Positions 37,274 through 46,767 of a stretch of 64,000 nt of DNA are shown here, piece after piece. Position numbers and translations under genes: made by a program. Each line of letters begins with the position of its first letter. Positions within the stretch are counted from its first letter, which is position 1. The notes under the pieces were generated by a model. It saw only the letters and a program-made list of their open reading frames with translations. It was not told the origin of the DNA and made no database searches. Source of the stretch: Leptospira bandrabouensis (GTDB lineage: Bacteria; Spirochaetota; Leptospiria; Leptospirales; Leptospiraceae); contig NZ_RQHT01000006.1 in assembly GCF_004770905.1 (NCBI RefSeq), forward strand, positions 62,001 to 126,000. The letters are read 5' to 3'.

Positions 37274-39043
37274 ATGTTATCCGATGAGAAGCGCAATCGA
37301 TTTTTACAATTACTGAAGGAGTCCACCAAAGACGAATGGGTTTGGATGTCAGGGTATTTAGCTGCATTGACCCAACCAAGTCTTGCGGGGAGCAGCGTGG
37401 ATGTTTCCATCACAGCTCCTGTGAGTATAGATTCAGGAACGGATCCTTTACACGGAAATCTAAAAACCCAACCTATCCAATGCAGCGTGGTTTACGGAAC
37501 AGAAACTGGAAATTCCAAAAAACTCGGAACAGAACTTGTTAAAAAATTAAAGGAACTTGGTGTTTCGGCTAAACTTAAAAGTACAGATACTTATAAAGCC
37601 AAAGACCTAAAAGAAGAAGAGTATTTGTTTGTGGTAGTATCCACTCATGGAGACGGGGAACCACCACAAGCGGCAAAACCTTTTATTCAAATTTTGAAAG
37701 ATACAAAAGATTCTTTATCAAAGGTAAAGTTCGCAGTGCTTGGGTTAGGTGATACTAGTTATCCGCTTTTTTGTCAAACTGGAGAAGACGTGGATTCTTT
37801 GTTGGCAAACCTTGGGGCAGAACGCATCCAACCATTAGGTAAATGTGATGTAGATTTTGAAATCGTCGCCAAACCTTGGATGAGTGAACTTATCTCTAAA
37901 CTCAATGCTCATTCAAAAACAGCCACCACCCAAAGTGCAAATCCTGGACAAAACCAGGCGGCTAAACCAGCATCAAGTGGAAAGGTTGTTTATGAAGGTT
38001 CTGTTGTCACAAATATTGTTTTAAACGATATTGGAGCTAGCAAATCCACAAGACATATTGAAATCAAAACACCAGTTCCTATTGACTATTTACCAGGAGA
38101 CAGTGCAGGATTTTTAGCTTACAATCGTGACGAAGAAATTAATCGAATATTATCCCTATTAAAAGCTGATCGTGAAACCCGCGTTACTTACAAAGGGGAA
38201 ACGTGGATGGCTTACGATTTGTTTCGTAAAAAAGTATCCATTCGTTTTTTACCTGATAGAGTGATTCAAAAGTATGCATCACTAGTTGGAAAAGAAATTC
38301 CATCAGGCAAAACTGATTTGGATGTTTTACTCACTCTAAACCCGTCAGAAACAAAATTGGACATCCAAACCATTGTAGATATTTTAGAACCTATCGTTCC
38401 TAGATATTATTCCATAGCTTCTAGTCCATCGGCTCATGGGGAAGATGAAGTCCACCTAACTGTTGCAGAAGTAGAGATCGAAACATTTACTGGAATCAAA
38501 ACGGGTTTTTGTTCCGGGTTTTTAGCAGATTTAAAAGAAGGAGATACCGTTCCTTTTTTCATCCAAAGAAATCATTCCTTTCGTCTCCCAAGTCCTGACA
38601 CCGATATCATTATGATTGGACCGGGAACTGGAATTGCACCGTTTCGAAGTTTTTTATTCGAAAGGGAACAAAATTCGGGGAACGGAAAAAATTGGTTATT
38701 TTTTGGAGAAAGAAACTTTGTCTCCGACTTTTATTACCAAACAGAACTTTTGGAACTTATGGACACAGGCGTCTTACATAAGTTAAATACTGCTTTTTCC
38801 AGAGACACAAAACAAAAGGTTTATGTGCAGGACCGAATGGGTGAAAATGCAGCGGAGCTTTTGAAATGGATCGAAAATGGGGCAGTCATTTATCTTTGTG
38901 GGTCAAAAGATCCAATGAGTAAGGATGTCGATCGCAAACTCATTGAAATTTTATCGGAAAGAACATTTGATACCGGTAAAGATGCTTCTGATTATCTAAA
39001 AGAATTAGAAGAAGCCGGTCGTTATATTAAAGACGTTTACTGA
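37274..39043 (+). CDS. cysJ: Sulfite reductase flavoprotein subunit
   Basis: Carries electrons from NADPH through FAD and FMN to CysI. 589 residues. An N-terminal region of about 70 residues is followed by a flavodoxin domain with VVYGTETGNSKK (about 72-83), then the FAD domain with PRYYSIASSP and the NADPH domain IGPGTGIAPFRSFL. Seven bases separate it from cysI. Divergent from the siroheme genes. Confidence 0.93.
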   Translation: MLSDEKRNRFLQLLKESTKDEWVWMSGYLAALTQPSLAGSSVDVSITAPVSIDSGTDPLHGNLKTQPIQCSVVYGTETGNSKKLGTELVKKLKELGVSAKLKSTDTYKAKDLKEEEYLFVVVSTHGDGEPPQAAKPFIQILKDTKDSLSKVKFAVLGLGDTSYPLFCQTGEDVDSLLANLGAERIQPLGKCDVDFEIVAKPWMSELISKLNAHSKTATTQSANPGQNQAAKPASSGKVVYEGSVVTNIVLNDIGASKSTRHIEIKTPVPIDYLPGDSAGFLAYNRDEEINRILSLLKADRETRVTYKGETWMAYDLFRKKVSIRFLPDRVIQKYASLVGKEIPSGKTDLDVLLTLNPSETKLDIQTIVDILEPIVPRYYSIASSPSAHGEDEVHLTVAEVEIETFTGIKTGFCSGFLADLKEGDTVPFFIQRNHSFRLPSPDTDIIMIGPGTGIAPFRSFLFEREQNSGNGKNWLFFGERNFVSDFYYQTELLELMDTGVLHKLNTAFSRDTKQKVYVQDRMGENAAELLKWIENGAVIYLCGSKDPMSKDVDRKLIEILSERTFDTGKDASDYLKELEEAGRYIKDVY

Positions 39044-39050
39044 GGAAATC

Positions 39051-40718
39051 ATGGCAGAACAAAAAAAAGAAACACTCGCAGAAAAGGTTAAACGCCTTAG
39101 CCGTGGACTTAGAGGGACACTGGCTGAAAGCCTAAAGGATGAACACACTGGTTCTTTACGTTCCGATGACCAACTCTTACTTAAGTTTCATGGGATGTAC
39201 CAACAAGATGACAGGGATCGGAGAGAAGAACGCGCAGCTAAAAAACTAGAACGTTTGTATTCCTTTATGATTCGTTTGCGAATTCCTGGTGGGATGATTG
39301 GCCCTGTTCATTGGGAAGCCTTACACAATGTCGCTGGAGAAAACTCTACTGGCACCATCAAAATCACCACTCGCCAAACAGTACAACTTCATGGGATTTT
39401 AAAATCAAAAATCAAACCAACCATCAAAGCCTTTGATTCTGTGTTTTTGGATTCGATTGCTGCATGTGGGGATGTGAATCGTAACGTAACTTGTACATCA
39501 AATCCTGCCACAAGCCCCTTACATAAGGAAGTGTTTGGCTACGCCGGTGAAATCAGTAGGTCACTATTACCAAAAACAAGGGCTTATTACGAAATTTGGC
39601 TCGATGAAAATCTTTTGGCAGAAAAAGAAGAACCAGAAGATCCTTTATATAAGGATGTTTATCTTCCCCGTAAGTTTAAAATTGCAATTGCAATCCCTCC
39701 TTACAACGATGTGGACCTTTTCACAAATGATATAGGTCTAATTGCTATCATTGAAAATGGACAACTCATCGGTTTTAACGTAGCAGTCGGTGGTGGACTT
39801 GGAACCACTCATGGAAATCCAGACACATACCCGCGAGTAGGAACTGTATTTGGTTTTATTCCTAAAAAAGATATCTTAAAAGTTGTTTATGAAATCGTAA
39901 CTGTCCAAAGAGATTTTGGAAATCGCGAGGACAGAAAACTTTCTCGATTGAAATACACCTTGGACCGCTTAGGTGTTGAGTTTTACAAACGTGAAGTGGA
40001 AAAACGAGTAGGGATTAGTTTTGAACCAGCAAAGGATTACCAGTTCACTCAAAGATCTGATGATTTTGGATGGAAACAAGATGCGGCAGGTAACTGGCAT
40101 TATACGGTCTTTGTGGAAAATGGTCGTGTTTGTGATGAACATGGTTATAATTTAAAAACAGCACTTTTAGAAGTTTCTAAAACTAGACGTGCTACATTCC
40201 GATTTACTTGTAACCAAAATCTAATTTTATCTGATATTTTTCCGAAAGATAAAGACTTAATCGAATCCATTCTTGTAAAATTTGGAGTTCATCGTAAAAC
40301 TGCCGAAGTTTCACCAATTCGAAAAAACTCAATCGCTTGTGTAGCATTAAACACTTGTTCGCTTGCCTTGGCAGAAGGACAAAGATACCTTCCCAGTCTG
40401 ATTGATAAAATTGAACCCATCCTTGAAAAACATGGACTGGCAGAAGAACCAGTGTCTATCCGGATGACAGGTTGTCCTAATGGATGTGCAAGACCATACA
40501 TTTCAGAGATCGGTCTTGTGGGAACTTCGTATGGAAAATACAATTTACACTTAGGGGCAGATGCCGAAGGATACCGACTCAATCGTAAATACAAAGAAGA
40601 TTTAGATGAGACGGCGATTCTTTCGGAATTGGATGGACTCTTTGGAAGATTTTCGAAAGAAAGAAATACGAAAGAATCTTTTGGAGATTATATCAATCGG
40701 ATTGGAATCTTAAACTAA
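39051..40718 (+). CDS. cysI: Sulfite reductase hemoprotein subunit
   Basis: Six-electron reduction of sulfite to sulfide at a siroheme-4Fe4S centre. 555 residues. The cluster cysteines are in CVALNTC and TGCPNGC. GTIKITTRQTVQLHG and the substrate-binding arginines near TCTSNP fit the CysI/NirA family. Its NADPH-type partner CysJ precedes it, so sulfite rather than nitrite is the likely substrate. GAGGAAAT precedes the ATG. Confidence 0.93.
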   Translation: MAEQKKETLAEKVKRLSRGLRGTLAESLKDEHTGSLRSDDQLLLKFHGMYQQDDRDRREERAAKKLERLYSFMIRLRIPGGMIGPVHWEALHNVAGENSTGTIKITTRQTVQLHGILKSKIKPTIKAFDSVFLDSIAACGDVNRNVTCTSNPATSPLHKEVFGYAGEISRSLLPKTRAYYEIWLDENLLAEKEEPEDPLYKDVYLPRKFKIAIAIPPYNDVDLFTNDIGLIAIIENGQLIGFNVAVGGGLGTTHGNPDTYPRVGTVFGFIPKKDILKVVYEIVTVQRDFGNREDRKLSRLKYTLDRLGVEFYKREVEKRVGISFEPAKDYQFTQRSDDFGWKQDAAGNWHYTVFVENGRVCDEHGYNLKTALLEVSKTRRATFRFTCNQNLILSDIFPKDKDLIESILVKFGVHRKTAEVSPIRKNSIACVALNTCSLALAEGQRYLPSLIDKIEPILEKHGLAEEPVSIRMTGCPNGCARPYISEIGLVGTSYGKYNLHLGADAEGYRLNRKYKEDLDETAILSELDGLFGRFSKERNTKESFGDYINRIGILN

Positions 40719-41623
40719 GATTCCAATCCCTTCGGGGCGGTTTGATTCCAATAGGTAGCGATGGCGGCACCGGCTAACAGGTGCCAGATTCCCCACCATG
40801 CACAAATCATTGCCATTCCACCAAGACCATCAAAAAAACTAAAAACGATCGCAAGACCAAGACTTGAGTTTTGGATTCCCGTTTCAATGGCTATCGTCTT
40901 TCTGTCACCAAGTGGCAATCTGAATAGTTTCCCAAAATAATATCCAAGAGAAAGTCCGGCCAAGTTCATTATAAATACAAGACCAAAGAGAAGATGGATG
41001 TATTCTTTAAAGAATTTCCAATTGGTGGCAAGTGCTCCAACAATAAAGAATGCGAGTAATAAAATGGAGATCCTTTGTACGGCTCGTTTCACCGTATGAG
41101 TGAGTTTGGGGAATAGTTTTTGGAAGAGAATTCCGAGAATCAGTGGTACCACTAGTAGTACAGTGATGGAAACTAAAATCTCATAAGGACTTACCGAAAT
41201 AGATTTGAGATATTCGCGAGTGACCGGTAGTAAATTCCCCCAAAAGAAAAATCCAATGGGAGTTAAGAGAAAGGCAAAAGCAGAAGAAAAGGTCGTAAGA
41301 CTCACTGAGAGTGCTAAATTCCCTTTTGCCAAATGGGTAAAAAAGTTGGACATATTCCCACCAGGACATGCTGCCACAAGCACCATTCCTAAAGCAAGAC
41401 CTGGGTGCGGGTTCACCACCCAGATGATGAGAAGGGTGGCCACTGGTAACAATATATATTGGCTAAAGAGACCAACAAACGCTGGTTTGGGAAAACGCAA
41501 AAGATGTTTGAAATCGTGGAGTTTTAATTCCAAAGCAATTCCAAACATAATAAATCCAACCAGAGCATTGATTAAATACACTGAGTCTTTGTTAAAATTG
41601 AGACGAACGGAATTGATATCCAT
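40715..41623 (-). CDS. Bile acid:sodium symporter (BASS) family transporter
   Basis: 302 residues, about nine membrane helices. The sodium-binding ACPGGNMSNFFT stretch (about 84-95) and the EXGxQNSSLGLA motif (about 243-253) are typical of BASS/SBF carriers. Substrate is unknown. Placed one base after the TauD-like gene on the same strand, it may import an organic sulfonate or another sulfur-bearing acid. Its stop overlaps that of cysI. Confidence 0.82.
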   Translation of the reverse strand: MDINSVRLNFNKDSVYLINALVGFIMFGIALELKLHDFKHLLRFPKPAFVGLFSQYILLPVATLLIIWVVNPHPGLALGMVLVAACPGGNMSNFFTHLAKGNLALSVSLTTFSSAFAFLLTPIGFFFWGNLLPVTREYLKSISVSPYEILVSITVLLVVPLILGILFQKLFPKLTHTVKRAVQRISILLLAFFIVGALATNWKFFKEYIHLLFGLVFIMNLAGLSLGYYFGKLFRLPLGDRKTIAIETGIQNSSLGLAIVFSFFDGLGGMAMICAWWGIWHLLAGAAIATYWNQTAPKGLES

Positions 41624-41624
41624 A

Positions 41625-42692
41625 TTATTCCGACCATCCTACAAGAATTCGGCGTGGGCCAGTAAAGGGAAGCCTTCCATGAGAAACTGATAAATTATCA
41701 ATGATGAGGACATCTCCTGTTTGCCAAGGAATGGCGACTAAATGTTTCCAAAAAACATCAGAGATGGATTTCATTTCTCTTGCCGAAATTTCTTCTCCAT
41801 TTCCATAGGTAACATGTACATCATGGGACTCTGGTCCTAAAATTCGTTTGATGGTTGTTAGAAGAGTGAGTAGAGCTGCTACACCAAAAGAACGAATTGT
41901 TTTTTGTTTTTTAAAAATTTTCCATACTTCACTCACAGCTGCTTGGTAGTGAAAGGTTTGAGAATGGTTATGCCAAGCGATTGTATTTGTTTTTGGATGA
42001 ACTCGAAATCCTGATTGTTCGTTGGTAATGGTTATGGAATCTTTTCCAAACCAATCTAAGTGAAATCTATTTTGATCGGATATTTTTTGTATCTCCTCCA
42101 AATTGGTAGTACCAAACATTTCGTCCCAACGTTTTGTCTTCCATAAAGAGAACCTTGCTTTTTGGGATGGACCATCATACCGCCTTCTATAACGAATTCC
42201 GTGGTGTTCTATTTTTTCTTTGATCTTTGGATCTATCTCTTTATAAATTTCGCGAAGATCTGTGAGAGGAGTTTCCCCGCCTGTCTCTGAGGCTTTTTCT
42301 GCATAAAAAAATAAAAGTTTCGGTGGGTTGTCGAGAAAACTCATTTCTGCATGTTGCATGATCGGGTAGTGGGGCGGGAGTTCACTTGCAGTAAACACAT
42401 GTTTAACGACCTGATCTCTAGGCGATGTTCCTAAATAGAATTCACCCAATTTTTCTTCGGTAGCAAAAAGAATGGATTGGAAATCGGCGGCTTCATGGAT
42501 AGGAAAACCACGGAAGAGAATGGCTCCGTAGTTTTCTAAGTCATCTCTCCATTCTTTCTGGTTTTGCCTTACCCAATGGATTAGATCTTGAACCTCTCTT
42601 TCTTCTTTTGGTTCGTAGACAACAGGGAGTTTCGTCTCCCCGATAAAAGATTTACGGATCCATTTTGTTTGGGTAGCGGTGGACTGAGTCAT
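41625..42692 (-). CDS. TauD/TfdA-family Fe(II)/2-oxoglutarate dioxygenase
   Basis: 355 residues. The iron ligands are His114 and Glu116 in QHAEMSF and the distal His in SVSHGRLPFTGPRR, whose Arg binds 2-oxoglutarate. Family members release sulfite from taurine or hydroxylate other acids. It uses His-x-Glu rather than the TauD His-x-Asp, closer to the clavaminate-synthase/TfdA side branch. The substrate is not clear. A hairpin abuts its start codon and no ribosome site is seen. Confidence 0.8.
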   Translation of the reverse strand: MTQSTATQTKWIRKSFIGETKLPVVYEPKEEREVQDLIHWVRQNQKEWRDDLENYGAILFRGFPIHEAADFQSILFATEEKLGEFYLGTSPRDQVVKHVFTASELPPHYPIMQHAEMSFLDNPPKLLFFYAEKASETGGETPLTDLREIYKEIDPKIKEKIEHHGIRYRRRYDGPSQKARFSLWKTKRWDEMFGTTNLEEIQKISDQNRFHLDWFGKDSITITNEQSGFRVHPKTNTIAWHNHSQTFHYQAAVSEVWKIFKKQKTIRSFGVAALLTLLTTIKRILGPESHDVHVTYGNGEEISAREMKSISDVFWKHLVAIPWQTGDVLIIDNLSVSHGRLPFTGPRRILVGWSE

Positions 42693-42724
42693 AATACTGT
42701 CAGCTTAGCGAAGCCGGCAGTATT
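42693..42724. repeat. Hairpin directly before the TauD-like start codon
   Basis: AATACTG and CAGTATT flank GCTT-AGCG-AAGC; a short internal mismatch separates the outer and inner stems. On the minus strand the structure ends exactly at the ATG, with no ribosome site between. It could regulate translation or be a remnant of a repeat. Confidence 0.5.
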
Positions 42725-42732
42725 AAATCAAG

Positions 42733-42770
42733 AAAAAATCTGCTATATTGAACTAAATTTCTACAATAGC
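42733..42770 (-). terminator. Probable terminator at the end of cysN
   Basis: On the minus strand GCTATTG and CAATATAGC (one bulged base) form a stem with a 13-base A/T-rich loop, followed by AGATTTTTTC. The stem starts within the last cysN codons. Confidence 0.5.
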
Positions 42771-43993
42771 ATTCCGGCGCCTACGGTTTGGTTTGTACCT
42801 TCATCCACTAAAATGAAGCTTCCCGTCCCGCGGATTTTGGAATAAGGGTCATAGGCCACGGGTTTTGCCGTTCGGATGGTCACTTTCCCAATTTCATTTA
42901 AAGCCAGGCTTGTCTGTTCTTTCTTTTCATGAGTGCTTGTTTCCACTCGGTATTCCAAAGAACGAATGGATGCTTTGACCGCATTGGTTGTTTGGCGGAG
43001 TAAATACTTCGAACCCGGTGTCATCGGTTTTTGGTCCATCCAACAAATATGGGCTTCTAAATCTTGGGAAGTGGTTGGTTCCTGTCCTGTGACAACAAGC
43101 ATATCTCCGCGACTCACATCTAATTCATCTTCTAGGCGAATGGCTACAGACATGGGAGCATACGCAGTTTGGATCGAACCCGCATAGGTATCAATAGCTT
43201 TGATTTTTGATTTGAGTCCGCTAGGTAAAACAGTGATAGAATCACCTACGGTGAAATGGCCACTACGGATTTGTCCCGCATAACCTCTGTAATCATGGTA
43301 TTCTGTCGTTTGAGGACGGATTACATTTTGCACAGGAAATCTTGGAGCCGGTGATTCTTCTTCTGTATGAATTTCAATTTCTTCTAAAAATCCAAGAAGG
43401 GATTTTCCTTTCCACCAAGGCATGGAAGTGGATAAATCTACCACATTGTCTCCGTTCAGTGCCGAGATAGGAAGGAAGTGGATGGATTTTAAATCTAAGT
43501 CTTTGGCAAATTCTAAATATTGTTTTTGGATATTTAAAAACACTTCTTCCGAAAAATCCACCAAGTCCATTTTGTTTACACAGACGACTACATAGGGAAT
43601 ACGAAGAAGGGATACAATATAAGAATGGCGATAGGTTTGTTCGATCACGCCTTTTCTTGCATCAATTAAAATGATCGCAAGATCCGAGTTAGAGGCTCCT
43701 GTCACCATATTTCTTGTGTATTGGACATGGCCTGGTGCATCGGCAATGATAAACTTTCTTTTTGGTGTAGAAAAATATTTATAGGCAACGTCGATAGTGA
43801 TCCCTTGTTCTCTTTCCGCTTTAAGTCCATCCGTAAGAAGGGCTAGGTTGATTTGACCATTTACCTGTCCTGCTTTTTCAATGGCTTCTAATTGGTCTTG
43901 AAAAATGGATTTGCTATCGTATAACAATCGTCCGATGAGAGTCGATTTCCCGTCATCCACACTACCTGCTGTAATAAAACGTAAAATATCCAT
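42761..43993 (-). CDS. cysN: Sulfate adenylyltransferase large subunit (GTPase)
   Basis: GTP-driven part of ATP sulfurylase, forming APS from sulfate and ATP. 410 residues. GTPase motifs AGSVDDGKST (9-18), DAPGHVQYTRNM and NKMDLV are present, followed by the EF-Tu-like beta barrels. It lacks a fused APS kinase, in keeping with the APS-type reductase nearby. One-base overlap with cysD. Confidence 0.94.
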   Translation of the reverse strand: MDILRFITAGSVDDGKSTLIGRLLYDSKSIFQDQLEAIEKAGQVNGQINLALLTDGLKAEREQGITIDVAYKYFSTPKRKFIIADAPGHVQYTRNMVTGASNSDLAIILIDARKGVIEQTYRHSYIVSLLRIPYVVVCVNKMDLVDFSEEVFLNIQKQYLEFAKDLDLKSIHFLPISALNGDNVVDLSTSMPWWKGKSLLGFLEEIEIHTEEESPAPRFPVQNVIRPQTTEYHDYRGYAGQIRSGHFTVGDSITVLPSGLKSKIKAIDTYAGSIQTAYAPMSVAIRLEDELDVSRGDMLVVTGQEPTTSQDLEAHICWMDQKPMTPGSKYLLRQTTNAVKASIRSLEYRVETSTHEKKEQTSLALNEIGKVTIRTAKPVAYDPYSKIRGTGSFILVDEGTNQTVGAGMLL

Positions 43994-44901
43994 TAAAAAT
44001 ACCCACCTTTTTTTCTATCTTCCATCGCCGCTTCGGAACGTTTGTCATCCAATCGAGATCCTCTTTCGGTGGTTCTAGAAATTTGAATTTCACGAATGAT
44101 ATCATCGATGGAAATGGCCTCTGATTCTACGGCCGCAGTGCAAGTCATATCACCCACAGTTCGGAAACGAACGGTTCTCGTTTCCACTTTGTCTGAATTG
44201 TCTAATGAGATGAACTTTGATACTGGAAACACTAGGTCTTCTCGCCATACAATTTCTCTTTGGTGTGAAAAATAAAGGGAAGGGAGTTCGATCTTTTCTT
44301 TTCGAATGTATTCCCAAACATCAAGTTCTGTCCAATTACTGATTGGGAAAACTCGAACGTTTTCGCCTACGTGGATTTTTCCGTTATAAATATTCCAAAG
44401 TTCTGGGCGTTGGAGTTTTGGGTCCCAAGATCCAAATTCATCTCTCACAGAAAAAATTCTTTCTTTGGCACGGGCTTTTTCTTCATCCCGACGAGCTCCA
44501 CCAATACAAGCATCAAATTTAAATTCAGCGATGGTATCAAGGAGGGTTACTGCTTGGATGGCATTTCTACTAGGAAACTTTCCTTTTTCTTCGACGGCTT
44601 TTCCTTGGTCGATGGAATCTTGCACATAACGAACAATGAGTTTTTCACCAGTTCGTTCTGCCAGATCATCTCTAAATTTAAGCGCCTCATCAAAGTTATG
44701 CCCTGTATCAATATGAACCAAAGGAAATGGAAATTTACCAGGACGAAAGGCTTTGAGTGCAAGATGAACAAGACAAATTGAATCTTTACCACCAGAAAAT
44801 AAAAGAGCAGGTCTTTCGAATTGTGCTGCAACTTCTCTTAAAATATAAATGGCTTCCGATTCTAGTTGGTCTAGATGAGAAAGTCGATGTAATTCGGTCA
44901 T
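43993..44901 (-). CDS. cysD: Sulfate adenylyltransferase small subunit
   Basis: Catalytic PP-loop subunit that joins sulfate to AMP. 302 residues. LLFSGGKDSICLVHLA (about 33-48) is the ATP-binding loop. HIDTGHNF, the CIGGARRDEEKARAKERIFS stretch and the C-terminal GSRLDDKRSEAAMEDRKK are family signatures. Seven bases lie between it and cysH. Confidence 0.95.
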   Translation of the reverse strand: MTELHRLSHLDQLESEAIYILREVAAQFERPALLFSGGKDSICLVHLALKAFRPGKFPFPLVHIDTGHNFDEALKFRDDLAERTGEKLIVRYVQDSIDQGKAVEEKGKFPSRNAIQAVTLLDTIAEFKFDACIGGARRDEEKARAKERIFSVRDEFGSWDPKLQRPELWNIYNGKIHVGENVRVFPISNWTELDVWEYIRKEKIELPSLYFSHQREIVWREDLVFPVSKFISLDNSDKVETRTVRFRTVGDMTCTAAVESEAISIDDIIREIQISRTTERGSRLDDKRSEAAMEDRKKGGYF

Positions 44902-44908
44902 TTTGGTA

Positions 44909-45634
44909 TTATCCTTTTTTCGGTGTGAGTTTGCCGTCTACCCAGTGTAAGCCGCACTCTTTTTTAGATTCTTGTTCCCACCACCACCTGCCAGCACGAA
45001 AGTCTTCCCCTGGTTCAATAGCACGGGTGCAAGGAGCACAACCAATACTTGGAAAACCTTTATCGTGTAAGATATTGTATGGTATGTTATGTTCTTTGAT
45101 ATACTTCCAAGTATCTTCAAAGGACCATAAAAGTAGTGGTTGGTATTTGATTAAATTTCTTTGGGGATCCGATTCGAAAATAGACATCTCGGTTCGAAAT
45201 CCGGATTGGTCTTTTCTGAGTCCCGTCACCCACACATCTGTGTTTTTTAAAATGGCATCGAGGGGAACAAGTTTCCGAATCCGACAACATTCCTTTCTTA
45301 AATCTTGGGAATCATAAAAGGCATTGGGACCATTCTTTTCCACATAGTTTTGGATTTCTTTTTCATTTGGATAAAAGGCTTCAATTTTTGCCCCATAACG
45401 GATGTTTGTTTTTTGCCAAACATCATATGTTTCTTGGAAGAGGCGGCCTGTATCTAGAGTCGCAATCCGAATGGCGATTTGGTTTGCGAGAATGGCGTGA
45501 GTGATGGCTTGGTCTTCCAATCCAAAACTCGTTGTGAAAACAACTTTTCCTGGAAAATCCAAACTGAGTTGTCTTAATCCCTGTTCCAAGGAGAGGGAGG
45601 TATAGGTTTCTGTCAAAACTTCCAAATTTCCCAT
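44909..45634 (-). CDS. cysH: Adenylyl-sulfate (APS) reductase
   Basis: Reduces activated sulfate to sulfite. 241 residues. The paired cysteines 116-117 (KECCRIRK) and 199/202 (CAPC) bind a 4Fe-4S cluster, and Cys227 in the C-terminal ECGLH is the nucleophile. The cluster points to APS rather than PAPS as substrate, so no APS kinase is needed, and none is seen. First gene of cysH-D-N, with a palindrome upstream. Confidence 0.92.
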   Translation of the reverse strand: MGNLEVLTETYTSLSLEQGLRQLSLDFPGKVVFTTSFGLEDQAITHAILANQIAIRIATLDTGRLFQETYDVWQKTNIRYGAKIEAFYPNEKEIQNYVEKNGPNAFYDSQDLRKECCRIRKLVPLDAILKNTDVWVTGLRKDQSGFRTEMSIFESDPQRNLIKYQPLLLWSFEDTWKYIKEHNIPYNILHDKGFPSIGCAPCTRAIEPGEDFRAGRWWWEQESKKECGLHWVDGKLTPKKG

Positions 45635-45650
45635 TTTTTTCCAATCCTAC

Positions 45651-45675
45651 CGTCCAATGTTTTGTATATTGGACG
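45651..45675. promoter_or_regulatory. Perfect palindrome CGTCCAAT-N9-ATTGGACG upstream of cysH
   Basis: Eight-base arms match perfectly around nine bases, 17 bases before the cysH start and 28 bases after the cysA stop. It has no T-run. A repressor site or mRNA-leader hairpin is possible. Confidence 0.5.
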
Positions 45676-45689
45676 ATTTGTAAACTATA

Positions 45690-45697
45690 TTAGCGGA
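45690..45697 (-). promoter_or_regulatory. TCCGCTAA octamer upstream of cysH (also upstream of sbp)
   Basis: Minus strand TCCGCTAA lies 56 bases before the cysH ATG. The same octamer is 43 bases before the sbp gene, in the same orientation. It is a candidate common control site for the two sulfate operons. Two short copies can also arise by chance. Confidence 0.3.
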
Positions 45698-45702
45698 AAA
45701 TA

Positions 45703-46767
45703 TTAGATAGAGAAGTCTTCTACGTAAACTTTTGCTTTTTTAATCCTCAAATAGACCGTCTCTCCAGGCAAAAGGTTCAAAAGACGGTAGGTTTCCTGTT
45801 CGAGTACTGATTCGATGAGAGTTCCCGTGTCGACTCGTTTTAGCTCCACCCGCACATTCCTTCCCGTGGAATGGATGTATTGGATTTCGGCGGCGATCCC
45901 TTGGTCGGATTCTCTGACAATTTCCACGTCGTAAGGACGAACATAGGCTACAGCCACCGATTCTTTTACATCTTGGTGTTCTAAACTATCGAGGGCCAAA
46001 TTTCCAATTTTTGTTTTTCCTTCTTCGATCCTTCCATGAAAGAGATTCACATCTCCAAGGAAATGAAATACAAAAGGAGACTTGGGTTTGTTGTAGACTT
46101 CGTCAGGGCTTCCCACTTGTTCAAGTTGGCCATGATTGAGAATGACAACACGGTCACTGACTTCCAATGCCTCTTCTTGGTCATGAGTGACAAAAACACT
46201 CGTTATGTGGATTTCGTCATGGAGACGACGTAACCAGTTTCTTAATTCCTTTCTCACTTTGGCATCAAGGGCACCGAAGGGTTCATCCAGTAATAAAAAT
46301 TTTGGTTCAATGGCAAGGGCACGGGCTAGGGCCACTCGTTGGCGTTGGCCTCCGGACAATTCGTGAGGGTAACGGTTATGGAATTTTTCTAATTGGATGA
46401 GGGTGAGGAGTTTCGAAACTTTTTCCTGAATTTCTTTTTTTGAAGGTCGCAGATTTTTTGGTCTCACTTCTAATCCAAAGGCTATGTTTTCCGCAATGGT
46501 CATGTGGCGAAAGAGTGCATAATGTTGGAAAACAAATCCCACTTCTCCATTCTGGATTTTGGATGTGGAAAGGTTTTCTCCAACAAACTCCACCTTTCCA
46601 GAAGATGGTTCTTCGAGACCCGCGATGATGCGAAGTAAGGTGGTTTTTCCAGATCCAGAAGGTCCAAGTAAGGCTACGAGTTCTCCATCAGGAATGGAGA
46701 GGTTAACATCTTTTAGAGCGGTGAACGACCCAAAGGTTTTATTGACATGATTAATTTCAATTGGCAT
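45703..46767 (-). CDS. cysA: Sulfate ABC transporter ATP-binding protein
   Basis: Energises sulfate/thiosulfate uptake. 354 residues. Walker [10 protein letters not shown] (about 34-42), signature [16 protein letters not shown], Walker [12 protein letters not shown], and a C-terminal regulatory domain (about 240-354) with [10 protein letters not shown] as in CysA. Overlaps cysW by 11 bases. Confidence 0.94.
   Translation of the reverse strand: MPIEINHVNKTFGSFTALKDVNLSIPDGELVALLGPSGSGKTTLLRIIAGLEEPSSGKVEFVGENLSTSKIQNGEVGFVFQHYALFRHMTIAENIAFGLEVRPKNLRPSKKEIQEKVSKLLTLIQLEKFHNRYPHELSGGQRQRVALARALAIEPKFLLLDEPFGALDAKVRKELRNWLRRLHDEIHITSVFVTHDQEEALEVSDRVVILNHGQLEQVGSPDEVYNKPKSPFVFHFLGDVNLFHGRIEEGKTKIGNLALDSLEHQDVKESVAVAYVRPYDVEIVRESDQGIAAEIQYIHSTGRNVRVELKRVDTGTLIESVLEQETYRLLNLLPGETVYLRIKKAKVYVEDFSI

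Noticed and set aside
44757..45317. 186-residue plus-strand frame across cysD/cysH
   Set aside because: Antisense to two well-conserved genes; shadow frame.
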